Shown: in pieces, positions 16,721-25,211 of the stretch
How positions within the stretch are numbered: position 1 is the stretch's first letter
Layout of the letters: every line of letters begins with the position of its first letter
From: Anaerolineae bacterium
Lineage (GTDB): Bacteria > Chloroflexota > Anaerolineae > 4572-78 > J111
Reading direction: 5' to 3'
Length of the DNA stretch: 41,162 bases
Assembly: GCA_016926805.1 (NCBI GenBank)
Contig: JAFGNV010000151.1
Coordinates: 1 to 41,162, forward strand
The notes under the pieces: generated by a model
Database searches by the model: none
What the model was told of the DNA's origin: nothing
What the model saw: only the letters and a program-made list of their open reading frames with translations
Position numbers and translations under genes: made by a program

Positions 16721-17466
16721 AACAAGCCTATTTTCGTTTTTACGCTGAACTGAACGATTTTCTACCGCCGCCGAAACGACAACGCCGCTTTAGCCAACCC
16801 TTTGAAATCAGTCCCTCGGTTAAAGATATGATTGAGTCCCTGGGCGTGCCTCACACCGAGGTTGATCTCATTTTGGCCAACGAGCAATCGGTTGATTTCT
16901 CTTACCTGGTTCAGGATGGCGACCGGATCAGCGTTTATCCCGTGTTTGAGTCGCTGGATATTGGCCCGCTGATGCGGGTTCGACCGCAGCCCCTGCGCGA
17001 AACCCGCTTTGTGCTGGACGTGCACCTGGGGCGGCTGGCCACCTATTTGCGGATGTTTGGCTTTGACACGCTGTACCGGAACAACTATGATGACGACGAA
17101 CTGGCCCGCGTTTCCAGTGAAGAGGGTCGAATTTTACTGACCCGCGACCGGGGGCTGCTCAAGCGGAGCATTGTTACCCACGGCTACTGCTTGCGGACGA
17201 CCAATCCGCGCGAGCAATTAGTCGAAATCCTGCGCCGTTTTGACCTGTTTGAGGCGGTCAGGCCCTTTCAACGTTGCCTGCATTGCAACGGGTTGTTACA
17301 GCCGGTCAACAAAGCCGACATCGGCCACCGTCTCCTGCCCAAAACCCGGCAATACTACGATGAGTTTCGCCGCTGCCCCACATGCGACCGCCTGTACTGG
17401 AAAGGGACGCACTACCAGCGGATGCAGCAGTTCATTGACAGCGTGCTTCAAGCCGGTCGAAAGTAG
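16717..17466 (+). CDS. Ubiquitin-like/MoaD-like domain fused to Mut7-C RNase domain
   Basis: The 249-residue protein has an N-terminal beta-grasp domain (about 1-85, YFRFYAELNDFLPP ... VDFSYLVQDGDRISVYPVF) related to MoaD/ThiS. It is followed by a Mut7-C domain (about 95-245). That domain is PIN-like, with acidic residues in RFVLDVHLGRLATYLRMFGFD and LLTRDRGLL. It ends with a four-cysteine zinc ribbon (CLHCNGL ... RRCPTCDRLYW). The function of Mut7-C is proposed to be RNA cleavage or binding. The beta-grasp domain has no free Gly-Gly end, so it is unlikely to be a sulfur carrier. The 4-base overlap with the molybdoenzyme gene indicates translational coupling. Confidence 0.88.
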   Translation: MKQAYFRFYAELNDFLPPPKRQRRFSQPFEISPSVKDMIESLGVPHTEVDLILANEQSVDFSYLVQDGDRISVYPVFESLDIGPLMRVRPQPLRETRFVLDVHLGRLATYLRMFGFDTLYRNNYDDDELARVSSEEGRILLTRDRGLLKRSIVTHGYCLRTTNPREQLVEILRRFDLFEAVRPFQRCLHCNGLLQPVNKADIGHRLLPKTRQYYDEFRRCPTCDRLYWKGTHYQRMQQFIDSVLQAGRK

Positions 17467-17488
17467 ACAGGCAAGCGGAGGGACAAAA

Positions 17489-17555
17489 CCACGAAGGCAC
17501 GGAGAACGCGGAGAAAAAACAAATAAAAAACTCCGTGTCCCCCGTGTCTCGGTGG
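17489..17555. repeat. Imperfect inverted repeat
   Basis: CCACGAAGGCACGGAG... (17489-17513) pairs with ...CCGTGTCTCGGTGG (17531-17555) at 19 of 25 positions, across an A-rich centre. This CCACGAAGGCAC-type repeat is widespread in intergenic regions of many bacterial genomes. Confidence 0.6.
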
Positions 17556-17587
17556 TAAACTCAATTGGTCAACGGGAGAAGACAGGT

Positions 17588-18370
17588 ATGAAAACAGCAC
17601 AAGCAGGCGCAACCTGGTTTTTTGTGGATGAGTCAGGCGATCCCACCTTTTACGATCGTTCCGGCAATCTGATTGTGGGGCAGCCGGGTTGCTCGTCGAT
17701 TTTGCTACTGGGTTTTATTGAAACCCAGCAACCCCAAGCTATGCGCCGGGCCATGCTGGATTTACGGCGTGAAATCGTCAACGACCCCTACTTTCAGGAA
17801 TTTTCATCAATTAAAAAAACCACGGTTGCTTTCCACGCCAAGGATGACGTGGCAGAAATTCGCTACCAAGTTTACAAATTGCTGGCCTCGCTGGATTTTA
17901 AGGCCCAATTTGTGGTGGCCCGCAAAGTAGAGCGCGTTTTTAGGAACAGCTTCCAGGCCAAAGAACACGAGTTTTACGATCATCTGGTTTCGCAACTATT
18001 TGAGAACATGCTGCATCGTTACCAGACCAACCACATCTACTTTGCCAAACGCGGCTCGCGTAACCGGCAGATGCCCCTGGCCAGGGCCATCGAGCGCGGC
18101 GTGCAGCACTTTGAGCAAAAATGGGGCGCCTCGGTGGCCACTACCATTACCATGCAGGCGCAAAGGCCCAAAGGCGAACCATGCCTGAGCGTGATTGATT
18201 ATATGAATTGGGCTGTGTATCGGGCCTTTACCAGAGGCGAAATGCGCTACTATAACGCTGTGGCCGAAAAGGTCAGTTTATTGGTAGATTTGTACGACAT
18301 TGCCAAATACCCCGACAACTGGTACAACCGGCGCAACCCGTTTGAGGTAAAAAAAATCACCCCGCTGTAG
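17588..18370 (+). CDS. DUF3800 protein
   Basis: Read from ATG 17588 (GGGAG upstream) the protein has 260 residues and begins MKTAQAGATWFFVDESGDP. The hydrophobic strand followed by DESGD near the N-terminus is the hallmark of DUF3800, an RNase H-like fold often found near mobile and defence loci. Other conserved-looking parts are SSIKKTTVAFHAKDD, LQKD-like acidic helices, and LSVIDYMNWAVYRAF near the end, where the family has a conserved Asp. The reading frame is open upstream into the previous gene, but that extension overlaps Mut7-C and is not protein-like. The function is not established. It sits just outside the candidate transposon end at 18492. Confidence 0.82.
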   Translation: MKTAQAGATWFFVDESGDPTFYDRSGNLIVGQPGCSSILLLGFIETQQPQAMRRAMLDLRREIVNDPYFQEFSSIKKTTVAFHAKDDVAEIRYQVYKLLASLDFKAQFVVARKVERVFRNSFQAKEHEFYDHLVSQLFENMLHRYQTNHIYFAKRGSRNRQMPLARAIERGVQHFEQKWGASVATTITMQAQRPKGEPCLSVIDYMNWAVYRAFTRGEMRYYNAVAEKVSLLVDLYDIAKYPDNWYNRRNPFEVKKITPL

Positions 18371-18491
18371 CTAGGTCTGGTTACCAGACGCACGGCATGT
18401 AGAGCCGGCTTTCGCCAGCAGCGGAGTGGCTTATGGTTGAGTTGATTATACCCTACCTTACCGGTTCAGGTCAAGGGGCTTTTTACACTAA

Positions 18492-18612
18492 TGTAGGTTT
18501 TCATAAATAATGGTACTGTGAGGCCCTTTTTGCGCCTTTTTCTCATAAATAATGGTACTGGTTCTCATAAAAAATGAGACTGGCCTATTTTTTCTCACAA
18601 ATAATGAGACTG
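18492..18612. repeat. Candidate transposon end with four 19-bp transposase-binding repeats
   Basis: 5'-TGTAGGTT (18492-18499) is followed by 19-mers at 18500-18518 (TTCATAAATAATGGTACTG), 18542-18560 (CTCATAAATAATGGTACTG), 18564-18582 (CTCATAAAAAATGAGACTG) and 18594-18612 (CTCACAAATAATGAGACTG). Start-to-start distances are 42, 22 and 30 bp. A terminal TGT, eight bases, then a series of unevenly spaced repeats of about 20 bp is the layout of Tn7 and Tn5053 ends, where TnsB/TniA binds. Confidence 0.68.
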
Positions 18613-18628
18613 GCCTATTAAAATTGGG

Positions 18629-20158
18629 CTATTTTTGTACTTGTTTAACTTGCTTTGCCCCGTGTGTTCTAAGCCACAGCTCACTTTTCATCTGTTCTTC
18701 TAGCGGCACGTGAGGGGAGCGTGCCCGATGGCTGTGCATAATTTCCAACACTTTTTCATCACTGACAAATTTCGGTCCGAACCCGCAGTAGGCACGATAC
18801 CCGTCAACATCAAGCGCATATTCAAGCGTGTCTTCCAGAGCCAGCCAAATCATGTGTTCCTCACGGCTTTTTGGAGGTGGATAGGGACGCTTGGAATTTT
18901 CACAGCCGGCAAGCATTATCTCGTACCCCGTTTCTACTTCGAAATAACCATACCGTGCCCGGATTACTTTCCCAGCGGCATACTGCTTAACGATGGCGCT
19001 TTTATCCCAAATTTGTTGGGCCTGGGCGGCCGCGGTTTCCGGTTGATAGTAGCTGACCCGAGAAATAATCTGATACCGACCATTAATATGTTGTTCAATA
19101 TCCACCTGGATTGGGTCTAATTGTAGTTCTTTGGCCAGTTGAGTGGGAGAGGCAAATTTTTCCTCATACCGAAATTGTTTACCAAACGACATTTCCCACG
19201 TTTTGTAAGTATAAGGTTCATATTCAAGGTCAATCACCGCTTGATAAGTAATACGCTCAGGTTCAAGGGCGGCAGGCTCAATCCAGCAAGCGGCCAGTTC
19301 CGTGCGTTTTTGAGCAATCAACTCATCTCTGGGTATTCTCCGCCATTGCTGTTCTGCGCCATTGGTCAGTTCATCAACTCCTTGCTCAATTTTTTCTAAC
19401 TCCTGTTCCACCCAGGTGAGAGCCTTGACCAACTCTACAAAAAGGGGACTCCTGTGTTTGAACTGATCAGGTTGTTCAATACACCCTTGCCAGAAAAAGT
19501 TGCTATCATCCGCGAGAAAAACTGTACCTCGATTCGGCGGCCGGTCACATGTCCAGGTTAAGGTATTTTTATCTTGTTCCCATTTAAACTGGCGTGTTGA
19601 AAAATCTATCTCAGCGACCTCTCGCTCGCGCGCACCACGAAGAAAAAAGCCATATAAATGTTCCCAAGCTTTTTGCCTTTCTCGCTCGTCTGCTTCAGCC
19701 ATCTGTTGGAGCAATGACTTATTCGCCTGTAAAAGCTCTAAAAATTTCGCGCCGGCTTGGGGATTCAACCGGAATTGCTCTTTAATTACAGTTTCAGGTT
19801 TGGAGTCATCCTGTTGAGCAGGTTCCTCCGCTTCTGGCTGGCCCTTTTTTCGTGAACGTTTTTTATGGGGTGGGTCAGGCAGGGTAAGACATACATGTTG
19901 GGTAATAATCGGAACACCCTCTGTTTGCCAAGTGTCTGAAGTCTGCATAAATTCGAGAAATTGGAGGGCGTGATTAGCTGATAATGTTTCTACTTTCTGA
20001 GCTTCATTGCTCCAAATCACCACACCTTTCTCCTGCCAGGCATTTTTGTGCTTGGGCCTATCCCACTTTTGGCACGCATCGGGGACAGACCTGGCGATGT
20101 AGCCTCTATTATTGATATAAACTCCCCAACTTTCCTCAATAATATAATCCGTGTACAT
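18629..20158 (-). CDS. Large protein of unknown function at the end of the restriction operon
   Basis: This 509-residue protein is not recognised. It starts MYTDYIIEESWGVYINNRGYIA. A charged, lysine/proline-rich linker lies at about 95-125 (KKRSRKKGQPEAEEPAQQ). A helical region follows at about 130-190, with GFFLRGAREREVAEIDFS after it. The middle is acidic and helical (LVKALTWVEQELEKIEQG). The C-terminal third repeats beta-rich segments about tyrosine and arginine (IRARYGYFEVETGYEIML). No nuclease, methylase or NTPase motif was found and no membrane span is present. It is the last gene of the - strand defence run, 26 bases after the metalloprotease gene and close to the transposon end. Confidence 0.7.
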   Translation of the reverse strand: MYTDYIIEESWGVYINNRGYIARSVPDACQKWDRPKHKNAWQEKGVVIWSNEAQKVETLSANHALQFLEFMQTSDTWQTEGVPIITQHVCLTLPDPPHKKRSRKKGQPEAEEPAQQDDSKPETVIKEQFRLNPQAGAKFLELLQANKSLLQQMAEADERERQKAWEHLYGFFLRGAREREVAEIDFSTRQFKWEQDKNTLTWTCDRPPNRGTVFLADDSNFFWQGCIEQPDQFKHRSPLFVELVKALTWVEQELEKIEQGVDELTNGAEQQWRRIPRDELIAQKRTELAACWIEPAALEPERITYQAVIDLEYEPYTYKTWEMSFGKQFRYEEKFASPTQLAKELQLDPIQVDIEQHINGRYQIISRVSYYQPETAAAQAQQIWDKSAIVKQYAAGKVIRARYGYFEVETGYEIMLAGCENSKRPYPPPKSREEHMIWLALEDTLEYALDVDGYRAYCGFGPKFVSDEKVLEIMHSHRARSPHVPLEEQMKSELWLRTHGAKQVKQVQK

Positions 20159-20183
20159 TGCTTATCTGCCATCCTGTTTTAGC

Positions 20184-20912
20184 TCAATAAGACCAATCCT
20201 CGTGCGCCAGCGGCGACTGATTGAGCCGGTCACGGTGCAGGCGCCAGGGGGGTAAAAACTTGTCCATAGTGGCTCTAAAATTATCGTTGTGGTGGCGCTC
20301 TAACAGGTGCACCAGTTCGTGCACCAAAATATATTCCAAACACTCGGGTGGTTTTTTGGCCAGCTCCAAATTCAGCCAGATGCGCCGGGCGGTGATGTTG
20401 CAACTGCCCCATTTGGTTTTCATCTTTTTGATACCCCACTCGGACACTTGCTGACCAATAATAGGCTCCCATTTGGCCAGCAGGGCCGGCACCCGCTGTT
20501 TGAGTTCGGCCCGGTACCATTCGTTGAGGGCCAATTCCCGGTTGGCGGAAGTGGTGTGGGGGTTGACGTACAAGATCAGTGTGCTGCTGTTTTTGACGAC
20601 CACTTCGTGGCGACCGTGGTGCTCAAGCACTTCCAGCCGATAGCGGCGACCCCAAAAGTAGTGGCTTTCGCCGGAGACCATCTCGCGTTGGGATTGCCGG
20701 GGCTGCGCTTGAAAGGCCGCCTGCTGCTTTTTAATCCAGGCCAGTTTGGAGATCACCGCCAGGCGCACGTTGTCATCAGTAATGTGCAGGGGCACGGCCA
20801 CCCGCACCCAACCATCGGGCGGGTAAACAGCCAGGTGCAGATTTTTGATGTCTTTGCGCACCACCTGCACCTCAATATCGTTGACGGTGATGATGTGGTT
20901 ATTTGTATTCAT
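20184..20912 (-). CDS. YgjP/SprT-like zinc metalloprotease (M48-like) of restriction loci
   Basis: The 242-residue protein has the zinc motif H198-E-L-V-H202, followed by LLERHHNDNF, which supplies the third ligand of the YgjP type. Before it lies a conserved KMKTKWGSCN segment and a beta-rich N-terminal half. The family is soluble and often encoded directly beside type I restriction R subunits, as here, where the start overlaps the end of hsdR by 14 bases. A role in turning over the restriction enzyme or repair proteins has been suggested from context but is not established. Confidence 0.88.
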   Translation of the reverse strand: MNTNNHIITVNDIEVQVVRKDIKNLHLAVYPPDGWVRVAVPLHITDDNVRLAVISKLAWIKKQQAAFQAQPRQSQREMVSGESHYFWGRRYRLEVLEHHGRHEVVVKNSSTLILYVNPHTTSANRELALNEWYRAELKQRVPALLAKWEPIIGQQVSEWGIKKMKTKWGSCNITARRIWLNLELAKKPPECLEYILVHELVHLLERHHNDNFRATMDKFLPPWRLHRDRLNQSPLAHEDWSY

Positions 20913-23900
20913 CCTGATGCTTCACTAACTCAATCACATCGTTCAGTTTGCTTTCATTCTCGGCCAGCTCACCCATTTCTTTGCGGACGGCGTAGATCAC
21001 TTCCCGCTCCTTAAAGCGATGCCCAATCCAACCGTCTTTTTTGGTGGTGCGCACGGCGGTATCAATGCGCAGGGCCAAACCCTCATCTTGACCCAGATTA
21101 TCATACAAGGCGCGTTTGGCCTGGGTATCTAAGGCGCGGGGGTAGGTGGCGGCGGCGGCGCTGGCCGGCTGAACCACCCGCGCGGCCAAAGCTTTGACTT
21201 TTTCCAGATAGGTTCGATAATCGGCGGCTTGCGCCCGGCGTTCTTTAATCAGGGCATCCAGCAGGGTAGACATATCATCGTAATATTTGGGGTTAATGGG
21301 ACGCTCGTCAATGATGACGCGGCGGATGTTGTTTTCAATGGTTTCGGCCATAGCCTCCGGGTTGGCTTTGATCCCGGCGGGCAGGCCGTCCAGCGCGGCC
21401 AGGCCCTTGTTCACAATCAGGTCAATCAGGCTCAACTCGGCAAAATCAGCCACCACTTCGCTATCGTCGGCGCGGACATAGGTATCGAGCAGGTGACGCA
21501 TGGCCGGCTCATACATTTTCATATCAAGGTAATCGGCGCTGTGTATTTTGACTTCCTGGCTTACTTTTTCATAATAAGCCACTTCGGCCTTGATGGTGTA
21601 AACATCGGCCGCCGAATAACCGGCCTCGACCAGTTCATTGGCGATGTTGGCATAGGCCCGCACCAGGGCGGCCACGGCTTTATACAGGGCCACCCGCTTG
21701 GGTTCGTTTTGGCGGATGGTTTCCTGGTCCAGGGTATCCACCGCGCTGAAGTAGGCAAAATAATCGGCCTGCTCGCGGGGGGCGGCCACCGGCTCGCAGA
21801 TGGCTTTCACGGTTTCGCGGGCTTCGTCCAGCCGTTCCCGGGCTTTGGCCAGGCGGTCGGTCAGCAGTCCCTGCACGTCTTCTTGGTCGTAGCCGTCCAG
21901 GGCGCCACTGGTGTAATCGCTGATGGCGCCTTCCAGGCTGTGGAACAGGTCTTTGTAGTCAATAATGTAGCCGTATTCTTTGTCGTCGCCGTCCAGGCGG
22001 TTGACGCGGCAAATGGCCTGGAACAGGCCGTGGTCGCGCATTTGTTTGTCGATGTACAGGTAGGTGGCGGAGGGGGCGTCAAAGCCGGTGAGCAGTTTGT
22101 CGACCACAATCAGCAGGCGCATTTGGCCCGGCTCTTTTTTGAAGCGCTCTTTCACCCGCTGCTCAAATTCTTCCACCTTGCCCATGGCCGTGTCTTCCGG
22201 CTCATCAAAATAATCGGCCAGCATTTTGCGGTAAATTTCGTACTGGTGCAGGGCTTCGGTGAGGCCTTCGCCGGATTCTTCCAGTTTGATGTCGGCGGGG
22301 GAGGGTTTGTAGCTGGTGACAATGGCGCACTTACCGGCCAGGTCGGTTTGGTTGAACAGCTCGTACACTTTGCAGGCCTGGTAAATACTGGCGCAGACCA
22401 GCATGGCGTTGCCCCGGCCATCCATTAGCCGCGGCTTGCGGGCCATATCCATTAAAATATCATCAACAATCAACTCCAGGCGCGATTGGCTGGAGAGCAG
22501 TTTTTGCATGGTGCCCCATTTTTGCTTGAGCTGCACCCGGGCCATATCCGACAGCCCCTGGGTTTTGGCCGCAAACCACTCATCCACCCGCTGGGGCGAG
22601 CGCAGATACTGGTCAATATCGCGGGCTTCGTAGCGCAGGTCCAGCACCACGCCGTCGGCCACAGCTTCATCAAATTTGTAGGTGTGGATGTAGGGGCCAA
22701 ACACTTCGATGCTTTTTTGTTTGTCGGTTTTGAGCAGCGGCGTGCCGGTAAAGCCAATAAAGGTGGCCTGGGGCAAAATGGCCTTCATGGCCTGGTGCAG
22801 CTTGCCCGATTGGGTGCGGTGACATTCGTCAACAAACACAAACAGCTCGCCCTTGGCCCAAAAATCAAGGGGCAGGTGTTGGCGCAGGTCGGCCAGGTAG
22901 TCGTCGGTGGCGGCTTCTTCGCTGCGGCCAAACTTATGGATGAGCGAGCAGAGCAACCAGGGCGTGGTTTGGTCGAGGGTGCGCACCAGGTCGGCCCCGC
23001 TGCGGGTGCGGTAGATGTCTTCGTCAACGCCCATAAAAACGCCCTCAATCTGCTCGTCCAGTTCGGTGCGGTCGGTGATGATGAGGATGCGGGCATTGGT
23101 CACGTGCTCGCGGATCCATTTGGCCAGCCAGACCATGGTCAGGCTTTTGCCCGACCCCTGGGTGTGCCAGATAATGCCGCCTTCGCGCCGGTTGATGTAT
23201 TGCTGGGCCGCCTTAACGCCAAAGTATTGGTTGGGGCGAGGCACTTTTTTGGTGCCCATATCAAACACCATAAAATTGTGGATGATTTCCAGCAGGCGGG
23301 TTTTGTTGGCCAGGCGCAGCAGGGCGCAATCCAGGGGGTTACTGGCCTGATCGCAGGGCGCGGCGGGCAGGTATTTGCTGGTTTTGTCGTCCAGTTGGGG
23401 ATTGTAGGCCGGGTTTTCTTCTTTCCAGGTGAGGTAATATTTCTCCGGGGTTTCAATGGTGCCGTAGCGCAGACCCTCGGTGTCGTTGCCGGCCATGACC
23501 AGTTGGACGGTGGTGAAAAAGTTGCGGATAAAGGCTTTTTTCTGGTTGTCCAGGTTTTGGCGGATGCCCTGGCTCACCGACACGCTGGCCCGTTTGAGTT
23601 CGATCACGCCCAGGGCAATGCCGTTAACGTACAGCACCAGGTCGGGCCGTTTTTTGAGTTCACCGGTGATGGTGACTTCTTCGGCCAGGGCAAAGTGGTT
23701 GTTGGTGGGGGTGCCCCAATCAATGAGCCACACGGTTTGGGTTTGTTGGCCCGCGCCGGCTTTGACCTTGACCCCGTAGCGCAGCAGGCTGTACACGGCT
23801 TTGTTGGCATCGTACAGGTTTTTGCCTTCGCCCAGGGCGGCGGCCCGGTCCAGCTCGCGCAGGGCGCGGGTGATGAGGGCCTCGCTGACGCCCCGCCCGC

Positions 23901-24048
23901 CGAGCCATTGGCGGAGCAGGCCCACCTCAATGTTGCGGTTGTTTTCCCGGTCTTGCCAATCACCCAGATAGTCGTAGCCGAGTTGGGTTTGAAATAGCCT
24001 GACCACCCGGTTTTGGGTGATACGTTCTTTTTGACCTATAGTTGCCAA
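20899..24048 (-). CDS. hsdR: Type I restriction enzyme, R (endonuclease/translocase) subunit
   Basis: The 1049-residue protein has usual family length. Its N-terminal PD-(D/E)xK nuclease has D136 (RPDLVLYVNG) and E150-x-K152 (GVIELKRAS). The superfamily 2 motor follows, with Walker A QGSGKS at 297-302, motif II DECH at 407-410, TGTPL as motif III, and later motifs near LLIVVDKLLTGFDAP and QAICRVNR. The C-terminal helical part should dock to HsdM/HsdS. The complex pulls in DNA from an unmethylated target and cuts at a distance. The domains needed for both activities appear intact. Its start lies 231 bases from the nuclease gene upstream, with two copies of a repeat of about 90 bp in between. 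Confidence 0.96.
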   Translation of the reverse strand: MATIGQKERITQNRVVRLFQTQLGYDYLGDWQDRENNRNIEVGLLRQWLGGRGVSEALITRALRELDRAAALGEGKNLYDANKAVYSLLRYGVKVKAGAGQQTQTVWLIDWGTPTNNHFALAEEVTITGELKKRPDLVLYVNGIALGVIELKRASVSVSQGIRQNLDNQKKAFIRNFFTTVQLVMAGNDTEGLRYGTIETPEKYYLTWKEENPAYNPQLDDKTSKYLPAAPCDQASNPLDCALLRLANKTRLLEIIHNFMVFDMGTKKVPRPNQYFGVKAAQQYINRREGGIIWHTQGSGKSLTMVWLAKWIREHVTNARILIITDRTELDEQIEGVFMGVDEDIYRTRSGADLVRTLDQTTPWLLCSLIHKFGRSEEAATDDYLADLRQHLPLDFWAKGELFVFVDECHRTQSGKLHQAMKAILPQATFIGFTGTPLLKTDKQKSIEVFGPYIHTYKFDEAVADGVVLDLRYEARDIDQYLRSPQRVDEWFAAKTQGLSDMARVQLKQKWGTMQKLLSSQSRLELIVDDILMDMARKPRLMDGRGNAMLVCASIYQACKVYELFNQTDLAGKCAIVTSYKPSPADIKLEESGEGLTEALHQYEIYRKMLADYFDEPEDTAMGKVEEFEQRVKERFKKEPGQMRLLIVVDKLLTGFDAPSATYLYIDKQMRDHGLFQAICRVNRLDGDDKEYGYIIDYKDLFHSLEGAISDYTSGALDGYDQEDVQGLLTDRLAKARERLDEARETVKAICEPVAAPREQADYFAYFSAVDTLDQETIRQNEPKRVALYKAVAALVRAYANIANELVEAGYSAADVYTIKAEVAYYEKVSQEVKIHSADYLDMKMYEPAMRHLLDTYVRADDSEVVADFAELSLIDLIVNKGLAALDGLPAGIKANPEAMAETIENNIRRVIIDERPINPKYYDDMSTLLDALIKERRAQAADYRTYLEKVKALAARVVQPASAAAATYPRALDTQAKRALYDNLGQDEGLALRIDTAVRTTKKDGWIGHRFKEREVIYAVRKEMGELAENESKLNDVIELVKHQDEYK

Positions 24049-24081
24049 TTGTTTGCTCCTGTCGGGTGATGATTGACAGTT

Positions 24082-24274
24082 GTCGTCATGCCCGAATGTC
24101 GTTATCGGGCATCCACCTCTGGATTCCCGCTAAACTTGTCCCCGCGTAGGCGGGGAAGCGTGCGGGAATGACGTTTGTGTATTTCCGTCGTGCCCGAATG
24201 TTGTTATCGGGCACCCACCTCTGGATTCCCGCTAAACTTGTCCCCGCGTAGGCGGGGAAGCATGCGGGAATGAC
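24082..24274. repeat. Two direct copies of a hairpin-rich repeat of about 90 bp
   Basis: Copy A is at 24082-24172 and copy B at 24187-24274, 105 bp apart and nearly identical. Each contains nested inverted repeats: CCCGA/TCGGG, ATTCCCGC/GCGGGAAT, and CCCGC-GTA-GGCGGGG. They match the ATTCCCGC-type repeats scattered through many bacterial genomes. Two copies without regular spacers do not make a CRISPR array. Confidence 0.85.
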
Positions 24275-24278
24275 GGTG

Positions 24279-25211
24279 CTATTTGTAGAGTTCAAAGCTA
24301 ACTTTGTAACGATAAAATTCGATATTGGGTGCAACTTTTAAGGCGCGTTGGATAGGAAGATCATCTTCCAAAGCGATGATGACGCCTTTGACGGTTTGCC
24401 CGGCTTCGGCTAACTCTTCAACCACATAGCCCATATAGCGTTGGATTTGCCCTACCACGCGATCACTGGCCCGACCACGCTTAAGCTCAACAACCAGTAG
24501 TTCCTGCTTATCTTTGCTGATGGCCAGAATGTCTATTGGCCCGGTATCGGTGGGATATTGCTGGCCGACCAGTTCGCCGTCTTCTTCGAAAATGTCGTAT
24601 TTCTGGCCGAGCAGAGTCTGTTTCCAGTTTTGCACCAAAAATTCTTCCAGGTGTTTTTCCAGGGCAAACGTCACCGGGTCTTCAATGGTGTTGTCGGTGG
24701 CAATGAGCGTGGCCGGCGCATTACCGGCCATGAGCTGCTCGATCTCGGCGGCATACCGGTCAATGTTGCTGGTTGTGCCGGGCACACCCGTTGAACTTTG
24801 CAACTCCGCACTCATATCTGCGCGGGCAATGGTTTGGGGATACCATTGCACAGCCCGGCGATGAGGTAGAATTTGGTCGGGATGATATTCATACGCTCCG
24901 GTAACTTCACCAACCAGGTAACTACCGCTGCCGGTAGGAGACAAGATGATGTCGCCTATTTTGATACCTTTGGACACGACCCAGAGCGCGCCGCAGGCTA
25001 ACCCCGCGGCGATTTTGGTTTTTTCGGGGCGATCTTTAAGGTAGATCGGAATAAATTCTTTATTGAAGTCTTGCCAGTTTTCAGGTAAGTGATCGGTCAA
25101 ATTGGTGTGAATACCAAAATCCACGCCAATAAAGTTACCCTGATGACATTCCTGGGCATGCTTGCTGCTTCTGCCGAGCATGATGCGATAATATCTTCTG
25201 GGGTTCATCAT
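24279..25211 (-). CDS. NucS/DUF91-like PD-(D/E)xK nuclease with N-terminal recognition domain
   Basis: Residues about 1-125 of this 310-residue protein look like a PUA/EVE-type beta-barrel (GDIILSPTGSGSYLVGEVTGAYEY, then HRRAVQW). Such domains often read modified bases. Residues about 180-310 resemble the NucS C-terminal nuclease: EKHLEEFLVQNW, D227 in GPIDILA, E242-L-K244 in VVELKRG, then QIQRYMGYV. Its start overlaps the hsdS stop by 4 bases, so it belongs to the type I operon. It may be a modification-dependent or repair nuclease that joins the defence. The exact target is unknown, and the N-terminal domain call is weaker than the nuclease call. Confidence 0.78.
   Translation of the reverse strand: MMNPRRYYRIMLGRSSKHAQECHQGNFIGVDFGIHTNLTDHLPENWQDFNKEFIPIYLKDRPEKTKIAAGLACGALWVVSKGIKIGDIILSPTGSGSYLVGEVTGAYEYHPDQILPHRRAVQWYPQTIARADMSAELQSSTGVPGTTSNIDRYAAEIEQLMAGNAPATLIATDNTIEDPVTFALEKHLEEFLVQNWKQTLLGQKYDIFEEDGELVGQQYPTDTGPIDILAISKDKQELLVVELKRGRASDRVVGQIQRYMGYVVEELAEAGQTVKGVIIALEDDLPIQRALKVAPNIEFYRYKVSFELYK

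Noticed and set aside
22486-23997. 503-codon + strand frame opposite hsdR, and a 587-codon frame at 26518-28281 opposite hsdM
   Set aside because: Long antisense frames are expected where G/C-rich codons avoid stops. The products are Gly/Val/His/Gln-rich without domains, and the opposite strand encodes textbook HsdR and HsdM.
24082-24274. CRISPR array
   Set aside because: There are only two copies of about 90 bp with a 14-bp gap and internal stems, and no cas gene is in the window.
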